Of a stretch of DNA of 64,000 bases, positions 56,276 to 64,000 are shown one piece after another. The notes beneath the pieces were generated by a model. The model was not told the origin of the DNA and did not search any database. It was given only the letters and a program-made list of their open reading frames with translations. The position numbers and the translations under genes were made by a program. The number at the start of each line of letters is the position of its first letter. The first letter of the stretch is position 1. This DNA is from Candidatus Nitronauta litoralis (GTDB taxonomy: Bacteria > Nitrospinota > Nitrospinia > Nitrospinales > Nitrospinaceae), in the NCBI GenBank assembly GCA_015698285.1, contig CP048685.1:2604001-2668000 (forward strand), given 5' to 3'.

Positions 56276-58474
56276 ATGCAAGAAATCTCAAGGCCAGCCA
56301 GTTGCCTTTGCAAATTTTCAATATGTGTTAATGGGTTGTCTCTAGTATTTGTTTTTCTCTTTGCAAGTCTCATGATCGCTTCTTCTGTTCATGCATTCAG
56401 CCTTGGTCCCATGGAGGTGGTAAGTGATTTCGGAGAAAAGTTTAATGCAGAGATTGAATTGCAAGCCAACCCCGACAAGCCGATTAAAGTCAGTATTGGC
56501 TCTCCGGAAGATTATTTGAAATCGGGGGTTCCGCGTCCCAGCGTTGTGGATGAACTGGTGTTGCCCGGAAAAATTGAAAATCGTGATGGCTTGCAGATTC
56601 TGCGTGTTTTATCTCCTCTTCCCCTGTTTCACCCTTCGTTTAATCTGGTGATCCGCGCTGAACAGGCAGGAGATATCATCATGGAAAACTACCTGGTCTC
56701 CGTAGACTTTAAGCAAAGCGTTTCCCTGCGTTTGAAAGCTGAACGGGAAAAAGACAAGCAAGCGCCTCCTGAAGAGCCTGAACCCAAGCCGGAGGAGAGT
56801 GTTGATGAAGTGGTTGATGCCGGGCTGACTCCGGAAGAGGAGACCCCTGAAACGCCAATTGAAACACCTGTGGAGAAACCAGTCGAGGAACCCGAAGCTG
56901 TTGCTGCGGGGAAAGCCTCCGAGGAAGAGCAACAAGAGGCCGCTCCTGGGCCTCAAGCCCCTCCAGTCGTGGTCGCGGTCCACCCGGCTCCTTTAGTTGT
57001 TAGGGAGTTACCGGAAATCGAAACCCCTGAATTGGAACCCCTGCCTACACCGGTTGCCGAGCCAGCTCCTCCAGCGGTGGTAATCCAGGCCCCGAAAAAA
57101 CCAGAGCCAAGGCCTGCGGCCAAAGAAGAGCTTGCAAGGCAAGTGGCACGTGTTCCCTCTCCGGAAAAAAAAGAGGAACCACCTGCTCCTGAAAAGCTCA
57201 GAAAAGCCCCGGAGCCAGGGAAGCCACCCGTGGTGCTGTCGCGGGAAACCTACGGTCCCTTGAAAAAGGGGGAGTCACTCGAATCCATTGTTTCGGATTT
57301 GAAACTTTCAGAGACTGAACGGCAAAAAGCGGCTGTAGCACTGTGGATGAACAATCAGGACAAGTTCATCAAAGGGAATATTCACGGGCTGGCTTCCGGA
57401 GTGGAGTTGAACCTGACATCTCTGGACGCGAAAATGAAGGAAGTCAGTTCCCATCGTGCGCGTTGGACGATACAAAACCATTGGCAGGAATGGGAGTTGA
57501 TCAAGGACAGGCTCAAGCTGGCATCTGAGTTGGATCTGCCCCCCATGCTGGCCGAACTGCTCACGTCTCCTCCGGATAATGAGCTTCAGCGAGTGATACA
57601 TGAACGGGTTGAAGCCTGGAGAAGTAGTTGGGAAAAAGAGGATCTGAAATCCCATCTTGCGTTATTTTCTGAACAGCCTGCCAAGGCCGGTAAATTTAGG
57701 GGGATGGCCTATTGGAAGCGTTTCAAAGGGATGATGTTTAAAAGACACAAACAGGTGCGATTAAAAATCGGAAAGCCTCTTGTGGTGCTGCATAAGGATT
57801 GGGCTTTTGTTGGCTTTGACCAATGGTTTGATTCGAACAGAATGCAAAGTTACGGCCGAAAAACACTTGAGTGGGTGTTGGAAGGGGGCGTCTGGAAAAT
57901 CGCGAACGAGCATTTTGCTGTGAAAAAGTTTTTTAACAAGCTGAAGGAATCGGGAAGTGAGAATGGTCCGGTTACAGAGGCGGATTTTTCGAAGCCGGAA
58001 TCATTGACGCATCCGATAGTTGTGCATGCATCGACAAAGTTGAACCTGGCCTCGGCGGTCAAGGTGCTGAACAGGTTGAGGGATCAAGGATTTCATGCTT
58101 ATATCGCCCCGTTGTATGTGACTCCGGTAAAAAAGATTTATCGCATACTGGTGAGCAGGCTGTCGGATTGGGGAAACGCAGAGGACCTTACCCGGGCCGT
58201 TAGAAAGATTCCGTCGGCTCGATTTGCCGCTCCCAAACGGTTTCCCTTTTCTTTGAAGGCGGGGGAGTTTTTAAAAGAAAGTGAAGCGAAATCTGCAGAA
58301 GAGGAATTGAGGAAGAAAGGGATTTCGACTTACCGACTCTCGGCAGGTGGCGGTAATTTCCCAAACCCGGTGATTCAAATTCTGGTTGGTGCGTTTCTTG
58401 AAAAAGACAACGCACTCCGGTATGCCGGAGAGTTGAAAAAATCCGGGCTGAAGACGGAACTGGTTTCACCCTAG
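56276..58474 (+). CDS. FimV-like/LysM, NTF2-like and SPOR hybrid envelope protein
   Basis: A 732-residue protein. Signal peptide (about 1-41, ending VHA), then a FimV N-terminal region (FSLGPMEVVSDFGEKFNAEI ... IRAEQAGD, about 42-150). A Pro/Glu-rich linker spans about 160-310. A second FimV-type part near 321-395 (YGPLKKGESLESIVSDLKL, NNQDKFIKGNIHGL) is the LysM-like peptidoglycan binder. An NTF2/DUF4440-like domain lies at about 440-545 (EAWRSSWEKEDLKSHLALFS ... WEVLEGGVWKI-like), and two SPOR-like segments at about 575-640 and 655-732. FimV positions polar pili and regulators in gammaproteobacteria. The NTF2 and SPOR parts are not in classical FimV. It is the likely link between peptidoglycan and the pilus machinery, by inference. 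Confidence 0.75.
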   Translation: MQEISRPASCLCKFSICVNGLSLVFVFLFASLMIASSVHAFSLGPMEVVSDFGEKFNAEIELQANPDKPIKVSIGSPEDYLKSGVPRPSVVDELVLPGKIENRDGLQILRVLSPLPLFHPSFNLVIRAEQAGDIIMENYLVSVDFKQSVSLRLKAEREKDKQAPPEEPEPKPEESVDEVVDAGLTPEEETPETPIETPVEKPVEEPEAVAAGKASEEEQQEAAPGPQAPPVVVAVHPAPLVVRELPEIETPELEPLPTPVAEPAPPAVVIQAPKKPEPRPAAKEELARQVARVPSPEKKEEPPAPEKLRKAPEPGKPPVVLSRETYGPLKKGESLESIVSDLKLSETERQKAAVALWMNNQDKFIKGNIHGLASGVELNLTSLDAKMKEVSSHRARWTIQNHWQEWELIKDRLKLASELDLPPMLAELLTSPPDNELQRVIHERVEAWRSSWEKEDLKSHLALFSEQPAKAGKFRGMAYWKRFKGMMFKRHKQVRLKIGKPLVVLHKDWAFVGFDQWFDSNRMQSYGRKTLEWVLEGGVWKIANEHFAVKKFFNKLKESGSENGPVTEADFSKPESLTHPIVVHASTKLNLASAVKVLNRLRDQGFHAYIAPLYVTPVKKIYRILVSRLSDWGNAEDLTRAVRKIPSARFAAPKRFPFSLKAGEFLKESEAKSAEEELRKKGISTYRLSAGGGNFPNPVIQILVGAFLEKDNALRYAGELKKSGLKTELVSP

Positions 58475-58499
58475 AAAAGAAGTTTGACAGGCAAAAAAA

Positions 58500-58538
58500 A
58501 ACCGCCTGGGCTGAAAGCCCAAGCGGTTAATTTTTTTC
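58500..58538. terminator. bidirectional rho-independent terminator
   Basis: The stem AACCGC/GCGGTT encloses GGGCT/AGCCC with a GAA loop and lies between an A-run (58493-58500) and a T-run (58532-58538). Read on either strand it gives a hairpin followed by U, so it ends both the FimV-like gene and the HU gene. Confidence 0.85.
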
Positions 58539-58546
58539 TAAAGCGA

Positions 58547-58825
58547 TTACAACGAATTTTTCAGTGCGGGCGCTGGTTTAAAACCTACAGTTTTACTGGC
58601 TTTGATTTTGATTTCTTCCCCTGTCTGAGGGTTCCGGCCTTTGCGGGCTTTTCTTGTTCTGACGGTGAAGGTACCAAATCCAGGATACGCAAACCGTTTT
58701 TCCTTCTTAATTGATTTTCCAATAGCTTCAAACGTCGCGTCGATAATGTCTCCAGCCAGGCGCTTACTTACCGAGTCATCCTTTACAGCCTTAGTAACGG
58801 CAATGATCAAATCGTCCTTAGTCAA
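58547..58825 (-). CDS. HU/IHF-family DNA-binding protein
   Basis: A 92-residue nucleoid protein. It shows DDLIIAVTKAVKD, the FGTFTVRTRKARKGRNPQTG arm with Arg-Asn-Pro-x-Thr-Gly (DNA-intercalating proline), and KPAPALK at the end. The frame extends 15 residues further, but a TTG at 58825 with AAGGAGG eight bases upstream gives the usual length and the start 'MTKDDLI', so TTG is preferred. HU or IHF cannot be separated from the sequence alone. Confidence 0.93.
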   Translation of the reverse strand: MTKDDLIIAVTKAVKDDSVSKRLAGDIIDATFEAIGKSIKKEKRFAYPGFGTFTVRTRKARKGRNPQTGEEIKIKASKTVGFKPAPALKNSL

Positions 58826-59020
58826 TTGGCATCCCTCCTTTCCCAGAGTAATTGTGCAAACCGGGGTCATTATAAAAAATGGCCTCTAAATGTCAAACAA
58901 AAACTTTTTCAATGGGGCTTTATTCAAGCTTGACTGGAAGGTGATTTCATGGGCGGGTGACAGGCTGCAACTATGCTAAAATAGCCTTGTACGCCCGTTT
59001 TTAAAACTGGAGTTAAATTC

Positions 59021-59584
59021 ATGTCTTTATTAGAGATAGCCCGATTGGGCAACCCAATTTTGAGGCAGCATGCCCGGCCGGTTGATCTTGAAAAATTAAA
59101 GGGTCAACCCGATGCTGAGCTTCAAGAATTTATAGACGATCTTATCGAAACCATGCATCACGAAGGTGGAGTTGGGATCGCAGCACCACAGGTTGGAGAG
59201 TCTGTTCAAATTGTCATCGCAGAATATCTGGGTAACGAACGGTACCCGGATCAGGATGATATTCCTCTGACCGTTCTGGTTAATCCCGTGATCACCAGGC
59301 TGGGTGGAAATCCGCAATCTTTCTGGGAAGGCTGCCTGAGTTTGAATGATTTGCGTGGGCTGGTCACTCGACCTGATGAAGTGACAGTAGAAGCGTTTGA
59401 TCGCTTTGGAGAACCCATGACAATCGAAGCCAAAGGGTTTTACGCCATCGTACTTCAGCATGAGATTGATCACTTGCAGGGAAAGGTGTTTCTTGACCGT
59501 ATGACCGATTTGACCAAGCTTTCCTATGGGAAAGAATTTGAAACCTACTGGCTGGAAGCAGACAAGCAACCTGCTGAAATATAG
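59021..59584 (+). CDS. def: peptide deformylase
   Basis: Def removes the formyl group from nascent proteins. The 187-residue product has motif 1 GIAAPQVG, motif 2 EGCLSL with the metal Cys, and motif 3 QHEIDH with two metal His and the catalytic Glu. Normal length. It precedes a small gene by 14 bases. Confidence 0.96.
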   Translation: MSLLEIARLGNPILRQHARPVDLEKLKGQPDAELQEFIDDLIETMHHEGGVGIAAPQVGESVQIVIAEYLGNERYPDQDDIPLTVLVNPVITRLGGNPQSFWEGCLSLNDLRGLVTRPDEVTVEAFDRFGEPMTIEAKGFYAIVLQHEIDHLQGKVFLDRMTDLTKLSYGKEFETYWLEADKQPAEI

Positions 59585-59598
59585 GAGCTTAAGGAATA

Positions 59599-59955
59599 AT
59601 GACGGAGGACTCAAATGGACTGGAAGAAGAGATTCTTGAGCTTTACCGGGAGCCTGTCATTGGATCAGGTTACGGGAATACTTATGGAGAGCAAAACCTG
59701 GTAGCCCTGGTTGAAAAGTACCGTTCCCTTTCAGATGAAGGTATGCACTTCATGTCAGATCTGGTTACTGCATACTCAACTTCAACAGACCTGGCGACTA
59801 GTTATATTTCTGTTGGTGTCTTGCACGCGATTGGTCTGAACGATCAGGTGGAGAAAGCTTACGATTGGGCAAAGACGCAGGATGAGGCTGCAAGCATTAC
59901 CAGCCATTTTGATATAGGAAAATCCTTGTCCGACCATTTCATCAAAAACTTTTGA
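59599..59955 (+). CDS. hypothetical acidic protein
   Basis: A 118-residue soluble acidic protein. AAGGA precedes the ATG by a few bases. Residues about 20-95 suggest a helical fold (YRSLSDEGMHFMSDLVTAYS). No family recognised. It is probably co-transcribed with def and ends 15 bases before the convergent exporter gene. Confidence 0.65.
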   Translation: MTEDSNGLEEEILELYREPVIGSGYGNTYGEQNLVALVEKYRSLSDEGMHFMSDLVTAYSTSTDLATSYISVGVLHAIGLNDQVEKAYDWAKTQDEAASITSHFDIGKSLSDHFIKNF

Positions 59956-59970
59956 TGCCGAACACATCCG

Positions 59971-61290
59971 CTAAAGTGATGTCGGTGGAATTTTGGCGTC
60001 ACTGGGTTCTACTGGGCAAATAGATCCAACGCATTCGCCTTTTTTAAATCGCCGTTTTAGAAAAAGAAGATAACTTCCCCAGCCAATACCAGGCAAAAGA
60101 AAAACAATGGCAATGGCCTGTGCCGTGCTTTGTAGATTCCAGCCCAGCGTTTCAATTAATCCTCCTACCGCAAAATTGCTCAACCCCATGACCAGTGTCA
60201 ATAGTGCCATTTCCAGGCTAAAAATTCTTCCGAGAAACCTGTCTTCGGCTTGCAGATGAATCAGAGCTGAGCTGAAAACCCAGACAATGGATCCAAATAA
60301 TGTGGCGAGCCCTATGGATGCCGTTGCCAGGAATAGGGACTCTGAACGGGAAAACAGCAGGTAGGCTCCCGCCCCCAGAAAAAAGGCGGTTGAAATGGCG
60401 ATTCTGAGGGCCTGTGTGCTATCCCCAAACAGGCGACGGACGAGGGGGGGGCCGAGGGCAGCTCCGATTCCCCGACCGGAATAAATTATTCCTATGGCCA
60501 TGGATATCATTTCGGGAGCGGAGTAAATGCGGGCTGCATAAAAGGGGATGAGTGTCATGATGCCTCCGGCCAGGGCCAATCCGGATTTTAATAATGCAAG
60601 AATCAGGATTTCGGGTTCGCTCTTGAGATAATGGCCTGCGTCGGTGATATCTTTGAAAAAGGATTTTTTGCTTTCAGAAGATGGGTGAACGGCAGGTTTG
60701 GGTTTCGGGATTCTGCTGATAAAGAAAGCAGACACCAGGAAGGTGCAGGCATCAATAATGAAAGCGGTCTGGATCCCAAACCAACTGACGAGAACACCTC
60801 CAAGAGCAGCACCAAAAGCGACCATCACCGACCAGGTGGAACCACTGAGGGCATTGGCGGTCACCAGTTCTTCGCGTTTTGTAAGGGAAGGGATCATGGC
60901 ACTGCGAGCCGGTTCAAAAAAACCGGCCAGTGCGATTTCCACAACGACCAGGCTGTAAAGCAGCCAGAGCTCCCCCGGAGCATCAACAAACAGAAAACAT
61001 AGAACCACAACAAACCGGAAAAGGTCGCTCGCGATCAATATGGTTCGCCGGTCCATGCGGTCAATCAGCACACCAGCCAGGGGGCTGACAAAAAAAACAG
61101 GCATGAGTTTGGCCATCATGGTGATCGCCATGGCCATCCCGCCTCCTCCAAGTTTCATGACCAGCATGTAAATGGCAATGCTGTTCAGCCAGTCACCCAG
61201 CTCAGACACTACCTGCCCGTACCACAGGTTCCGAAACCCCGGGTTGGTTTTCAACAGGGTGAAATAACTGGGGGCCTTGGGGGAGTTCAT
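59971..61290 (-). CDS. MFS transporter (EntS-like)
   Basis: A 439-residue protein with about twelve membrane segments. 'NPGFRNLWYGQVVSELGDWL' at the N-terminus and 'GVLIDRMDRRTILIASDLFR' (the MFS signature loop 2-3) match the MFS_3/enterobactin-exporter-like group. It probably exports a small molecule using the proton gradient, substrate unknown. No siderophore genes nearby. Confidence 0.88.
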   Translation of the reverse strand: MNSPKAPSYFTLLKTNPGFRNLWYGQVVSELGDWLNSIAIYMLVMKLGGGGMAMAITMMAKLMPVFFVSPLAGVLIDRMDRRTILIASDLFRFVVVLCFLFVDAPGELWLLYSLVVVEIALAGFFEPARSAMIPSLTKREELVTANALSGSTWSVMVAFGAALGGVLVSWFGIQTAFIIDACTFLVSAFFISRIPKPKPAVHPSSESKKSFFKDITDAGHYLKSEPEILILALLKSGLALAGGIMTLIPFYAARIYSAPEMISMAIGIIYSGRGIGAALGPPLVRRLFGDSTQALRIAISTAFFLGAGAYLLFSRSESLFLATASIGLATLFGSIVWVFSSALIHLQAEDRFLGRIFSLEMALLTLVMGLSNFAVGGLIETLGWNLQSTAQAIAIVFLLPGIGWGSYLLFLKRRFKKGECVGSICPVEPSDAKIPPTSL

Positions 61291-61441
61291 GTGTTGGGTG
61301 AGCCAGATGCAGGGGGAACAGGATATGAAGCGAAAATTATAGCATGCGCAAGAGGAGAGCTGATTTTTTACAGGCAGGAACCTTCATTAATTTTCGATGC
61401 AGGATGTGGTAAACTTTTCCATCTTTATAATTGATGAGCCT

Positions 61442-61918
61442 ATGAACGATAACGCAGAGAATTCAGTCCATCAGGAAGTATTGAGCGAAGTCGAAGAGGA
61501 ACAACGGGAGAAACTTGGCCGTCGTATCTGTTTCTGGCTGGCGCTCGTAGTTTCAATTGTTGCAGCATTTTTTTATTTCCATAACAACCCTCAGGAATCT
61601 GAAGAGGTTCAGCGAATGCGTCTCTATTTTAAAGAGAACAAACGCACCGTGATGGAATTCCTGCGATTACCTCACGATAAGCTGGAAGCCTTTGCAAAGA
61701 AGCAAAACCATCCTTTTTTTATGTCCTTTGTGAAAGCCTCCGTCAATGAAAAAGGCCGTATAAAAGCCATGATCCACAACTCGGTGGACTACTCCCCAAA
61801 TCAATACTGGTTTAACCTGTTTTTCCTCTGGATGCTGGTTTTTCTGGGTGTCTGGTTTATTGCCTTGATGGCTCAAGCCGTGCTCATACAGGTCAAGAGG
61901 AATTCCAGGGTTACCTGA
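61442..61918 (+). CDS. two-pass membrane protein, unknown function
   Basis: A 158-residue protein from ATG 61442. TATAAT at 61426-61431 lies only ten bases upstream. It has two membrane segments (about 29-48 and 120-150) with a soluble part between them of about 70 residues (EEVQRMRLYFKENKRTVMEFLR). No family recognised. Confidence 0.6.
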   Translation: MNDNAENSVHQEVLSEVEEEQREKLGRRICFWLALVVSIVAAFFYFHNNPQESEEVQRMRLYFKENKRTVMEFLRLPHDKLEAFAKKQNHPFFMSFVKASVNEKGRIKAMIHNSVDYSPNQYWFNLFFLWMLVFLGVWFIALMAQAVLIQVKRNSRVT

Positions 61919-61948
61919 GCCGGGTTATTAATTCAGGAGTTCAGTTGG

Positions 61949-62749
61949 ATGAGCATGGATCAAATCCGGTTGAGTATTTTTATCGGTGTTTTCTTGCTGA
62001 TGCTCGTCCTGGAACAGTTTATTCAACGCCATCCCACAGTCGACTCCAAAGCCAGGCGTCTGGCTATCAATCTTGGGCTGACACTCCTCAATACGGGGCT
62101 GGTGAAACTGATTTTTGGTGCCGCCGCGGCAGGGGTTGCGGCTTATGCCCAGTCAAAAGGGTGGGGGCTGCTCAACATTCTTAATGTCCCGGCCGGGCTC
62201 AATATTCTTATATCGGTTATCGTCCTTGATTTTTCCATATACTGGCAGCACGTGCTGGTGCATACCGTACCGTTGTTCTGGCGATTCCATATAGTGCATC
62301 ATTCCGACCTTGACCTGGATGTCTCCTCCGGTTTCCGGTTTCATCCTTTGGAAATCGTTTTTTCAATGCTTTATAAAATGCTGGTGGTCCTTTTGCTGGG
62401 ACCTTCTGTCATCGGTGTTGTGGTGTTTGAAGCGATTTTAAATGGTATGGCCCAGTTTTCTCATTCGAATATCACCCTGCCTCTGGGGCTGGACCGAGCC
62501 CTGCGTTATTTATTGGTAACGCCTGACATGCACCGGATTCATCATTCGGTTGAGCGTGATGAAACGGATTCCAATTATGGGTTCAATCTTTCTATCTGGG
62601 ACCGTTGGTTTGGAACTTACAATGATCATGGGAGAAAACCGCAGCCTGAAATCGACATCGGTGTACCGCAATTTCGAAAACCCAACGAGGTGTCCTTTGG
62701 TAAACTGATTTCCATGCCCGTTCAGGTTCGATTTAGTCAGCCGAATTGA
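61949..62749 (+). CDS. sterol desaturase/fatty-acid-hydroxylase family protein
   Basis: A 266-residue integral membrane protein with four or more membrane segments and the di-iron histidine boxes HVLVHTVPLFWRFHIVHH and the later HSN and HRIHHSV/ETDSNYGFN. This family hydroxylates or desaturates lipids with O2. Substrate (fatty acid, sterol or carotenoid) unknown. It starts 30 bases after the preceding gene. Confidence 0.88.
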   Translation: MSMDQIRLSIFIGVFLLMLVLEQFIQRHPTVDSKARRLAINLGLTLLNTGLVKLIFGAAAAGVAAYAQSKGWGLLNILNVPAGLNILISVIVLDFSIYWQHVLVHTVPLFWRFHIVHHSDLDLDVSSGFRFHPLEIVFSMLYKMLVVLLLGPSVIGVVVFEAILNGMAQFSHSNITLPLGLDRALRYLLVTPDMHRIHHSVERDETDSNYGFNLSIWDRWFGTYNDHGRKPQPEIDIGVPQFRKPNEVSFGKLISMPVQVRFSQPN

Positions 62750-62804
62750 ATTTACTTTTGCAGGAATTTCTTTTTTTGTCACCGAATGCTGGTAAAATTG
62801 AGAG

Positions 62805-63014
62805 ATGACTTCAATTCGATATTACCTGATTTGTATTTTTCTGATTCTTGGTTTGACGCTGGTGATCAGTTGGGTCCGGCAAACTCGTACACGAAAAGAA
62901 TTTTTGCAGATTATGGTGTGGGTTACGGTAAGTTTGATTGGCTCTTTTATTCTGCTTATGGGTTTCAGCGAATTGCTGGTGTTTCTGGATATCGCGGAAT
63001 CCGGTTTTCTTTGA
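62805..63014 (+). CDS. small two-pass membrane protein
   Basis: A 69-residue hydrophobic protein with two membrane segments (about 6-22 and 36-60). A competing frame (62786-63094) gives a less hydrophobic 102-residue product of odd composition; the membrane-protein frame is preferred. TAAAAT at 62793-62798 lies directly upstream. No family recognised. Confidence 0.5.
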   Translation: MTSIRYYLICIFLILGLTLVISWVRQTRTRKEFLQIMVWVTVSLIGSFILLMGFSELLVFLDIAESGFL

Positions 63015-63103
63015 GCACTGAATCAGGTTGTTCACTACCTTGTCTTCAAGGAACAAATCTTAAGGCTCCCCGGTTCAAACCCTGGAAAGAGTGAGGATAG
63101 ACC

Positions 63104-63340
63104 TTGGGTATCGATACAAATGCATTGGAGTTTTCACCCTCCATGATCCTGGTGATCATTCTGGCCTTTTTTGGTCTGTCATTTTTTATGGGGATGCTGG
63201 TCCATTCTTCAATAATGTATGAGGACAAGAAGGGTATGGACCGAAACAGTAAGAAGGCCTGGGTTCTGTGTATGGTCGCAGGCTTGGGAATCACGTCCTG
63301 GATGTTCGGCTACGGGTATTACGTGAACTTTATAAGGTAG
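63104..63340 (+). CDS. small two-pass membrane protein
   Basis: A 78-residue protein with two membrane segments (about 15-33 and 52-70). It starts with TTG, AGGA about seven bases before it. No family recognised. It could share a transcript with the previous small membrane gene. Convergent with the gene at 63346, 5 bases apart. Confidence 0.55.
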   Translation: MGIDTNALEFSPSMILVIILAFFGLSFFMGMLVHSSIMYEDKKGMDRNSKKAWVLCMVAGLGITSWMFGYGYYVNFIR

Positions 63341-63345
63341 GCAGG

Positions 63346-63696
63346 TTATCCCGCGAGAATGTCGATCAGTCGCTGGCATTCGTTTTTATAAGAGACGATT
63401 TCAGATTTTTCCTGATCGTCCAGATCGTCCGTCATATTCTCTTCAAGTAATTCGATGCAATCGTTCAGTCCGCCTGCTGCGATATCGACCTCGTGTTCTG
63501 CAAGTGCGTAGATGGAGGGGTTCTGTTTGAGTTTTTCAAACACCCGCATGTACTTCACCTTGTAACCCAGGATTTCGTTTTTTTTCGATTCCTTGATCGG
63601 GTTTTTGAGCTCGATATTCATATCGGAGATTGCGTCGTTGAGCGCCATCAATATGGTTTCGATGTCTTTGGCGTTAATCAGCGCAAGGGATTTCAT
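63346..63696 (-). CDS. hypothetical helical protein
   Basis: A 116-residue acidic, helical, soluble protein, with repeated LxxAxxD/E pattern (IETILMALNDAISDMNIELK). AAAGGA lies six bases before the ATG. Not recognised. Confidence 0.65.
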   Translation of the reverse strand: MKSLALINAKDIETILMALNDAISDMNIELKNPIKESKKNEILGYKVKYMRVFEKLKQNPSIYALAEHEVDIAAGGLNDCIELLEENMTDDLDDQEKSEIVSYKNECQRLIDILAG

Positions 63697-64000
63697 GGAT
63701 GTCCTTTCGGAAACTTTTCAAAGTAAAGATATTGATGCACAAAGAGCCCTTTTGAAAAATGGGCTGCTTTGGATTCAATTGTTGTATGTTGAGCTCGCCA
63801 TAACTTCATAAGTTTCAAGGGTTTGCTCTTGCTAAGGGGGCTGCCTGAAAGTTTCGATCTGGGGAGCACCTTTCACTCATTATACAACAAATGTGAAATC
63901 TCTTGGCAATGCTAAAACCCCAATCTACCCGAAAAATTTAAACAAACTACGGTCGGTCAGGTGTTGATGGTTTCCGTTATTCACTATTCCAGAATAGCCT
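63697..64000. other. intergenic end of window
   Basis: About 300 bases with no open frame of note. GCCC/GGGC pair at about 63748-63766 may be a hairpin, without a T-run. The promoter for the minus-strand gene at 63346 is expected here but none is clear. Confidence 0.45.

Noticed and set aside
58930-59000. Possible promoter before def (TTGACT, TATGCTAAAAT)
   Set aside because: The hexamers do not have usable spacing.
63066-63085. tRNA T-arm-like GGTTCAAACCC
   Set aside because: No matching D-arm, anticodon arm or acceptor stem around it.
62786-63094. 102-codon frame overlapping the small membrane-protein gene at 62805
   Set aside because: Less plausible composition than the alternate frame, which gives a clean two-helix membrane protein.

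Overview
The window looks like chromosomal DNA from a motile, Gram-negative-type bacterium. It has a flagellar basal-body operon, an MSHA-type (type IVa-like) pilus operon with an outer-membrane secretin, several lipobox proteins, SPOR-domain proteins and c-di-GMP/phosphorelay signalling genes. Base composition is moderate, with AT-rich intergenic stretches. Intergenic repeats of the 'GTCATTCTGA...GAAGAATCTCGCC' kind, a diheme lipoprotein and the general gene content would fit Nitrospinota or a deltaproteobacterial-type lineage. That placement is inference and rests on no marker gene I could compare. I saw no rRNA, tRNA, CRISPR array, transposase or prophage.

Layout. 0.2-6.7 kb (+): flagellar operon flgC-fliF-fliG-fliH-fliI-fliJ-motE-like behind a good sigma-54 promoter candidate. 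6.7-19.3 kb (-): one long unit ordered mshC-, mshD-, mshO- and mshP-like pilins, then a PilM-PilN fusion (mshI), mshJ, mshK, mshL secretin, mshM ATPase, mshN TPR protein and a DUF502 membrane protein. 19.0-20.1 kb: intergenic region packed with short repeats. 20.1-27 kb: small proteins, a MHYT-PAS-SpoIIE phosphatase, an SDR, an Fe-S uracil-DNA glycosylase and a diguanylate cyclase. 27-35.9 kb: a 1547-residue secreted protein with a C-terminal CFI box, an SGNH hydrolase, a large uncharacterised cytoplasmic protein and a pentapeptide-repeat protein. 36-39.1 kb: two tiny tandem genes, then a histidine kinase/HDOD/HD-GYP-N-like operon. 39.7-42.9 kb: SxtJ-DUF5989-carbamoyltransferase cassette and coaX. 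43-50.3 kb: a TusA-like protein without its cysteine, three leucine-rich-repeat proteins, a Sel1 protein, aroK, an AlkA-type glycosylase, two methyltransferases and a SHOCT lipoprotein. 50.4-52.4 kb: rplU-rpmA-obgE behind a strong sigma-70 promoter. 52.4-64 kb: a zinc-ribbon/acidic-repeat/FliL-like membrane protein, a lytic transglycosylase, a diheme lipoprotein, a FimV/NTF2/SPOR protein, HU, def, an MFS exporter, a sterol-desaturase-type hydroxylase and small membrane proteins.

How the genes work together. The flagellar rotor/export genes (FliF, FliG, FliH, FliI, FliJ) and the MotE-like chaperone form one assembly module. The msh genes encode the alignment complex, secretin and minor pilins of a surface pilus, but the extension ATPase, platform protein and major pilin must lie elsewhere. 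The cyclase, HDOD/kinase operon and MHYT phosphatase are the kinds of regulators that often control such surface structures. The most unusual items are two minor pilins with large extra C-terminal domains, the zinc-ribbon/FliL-like fusion with a 120-bp internal tandem repeat, the giant CFI-box secreted protein, the FimV-like hybrid, and a pilin gene whose 5' end runs into an intergenic repeat.
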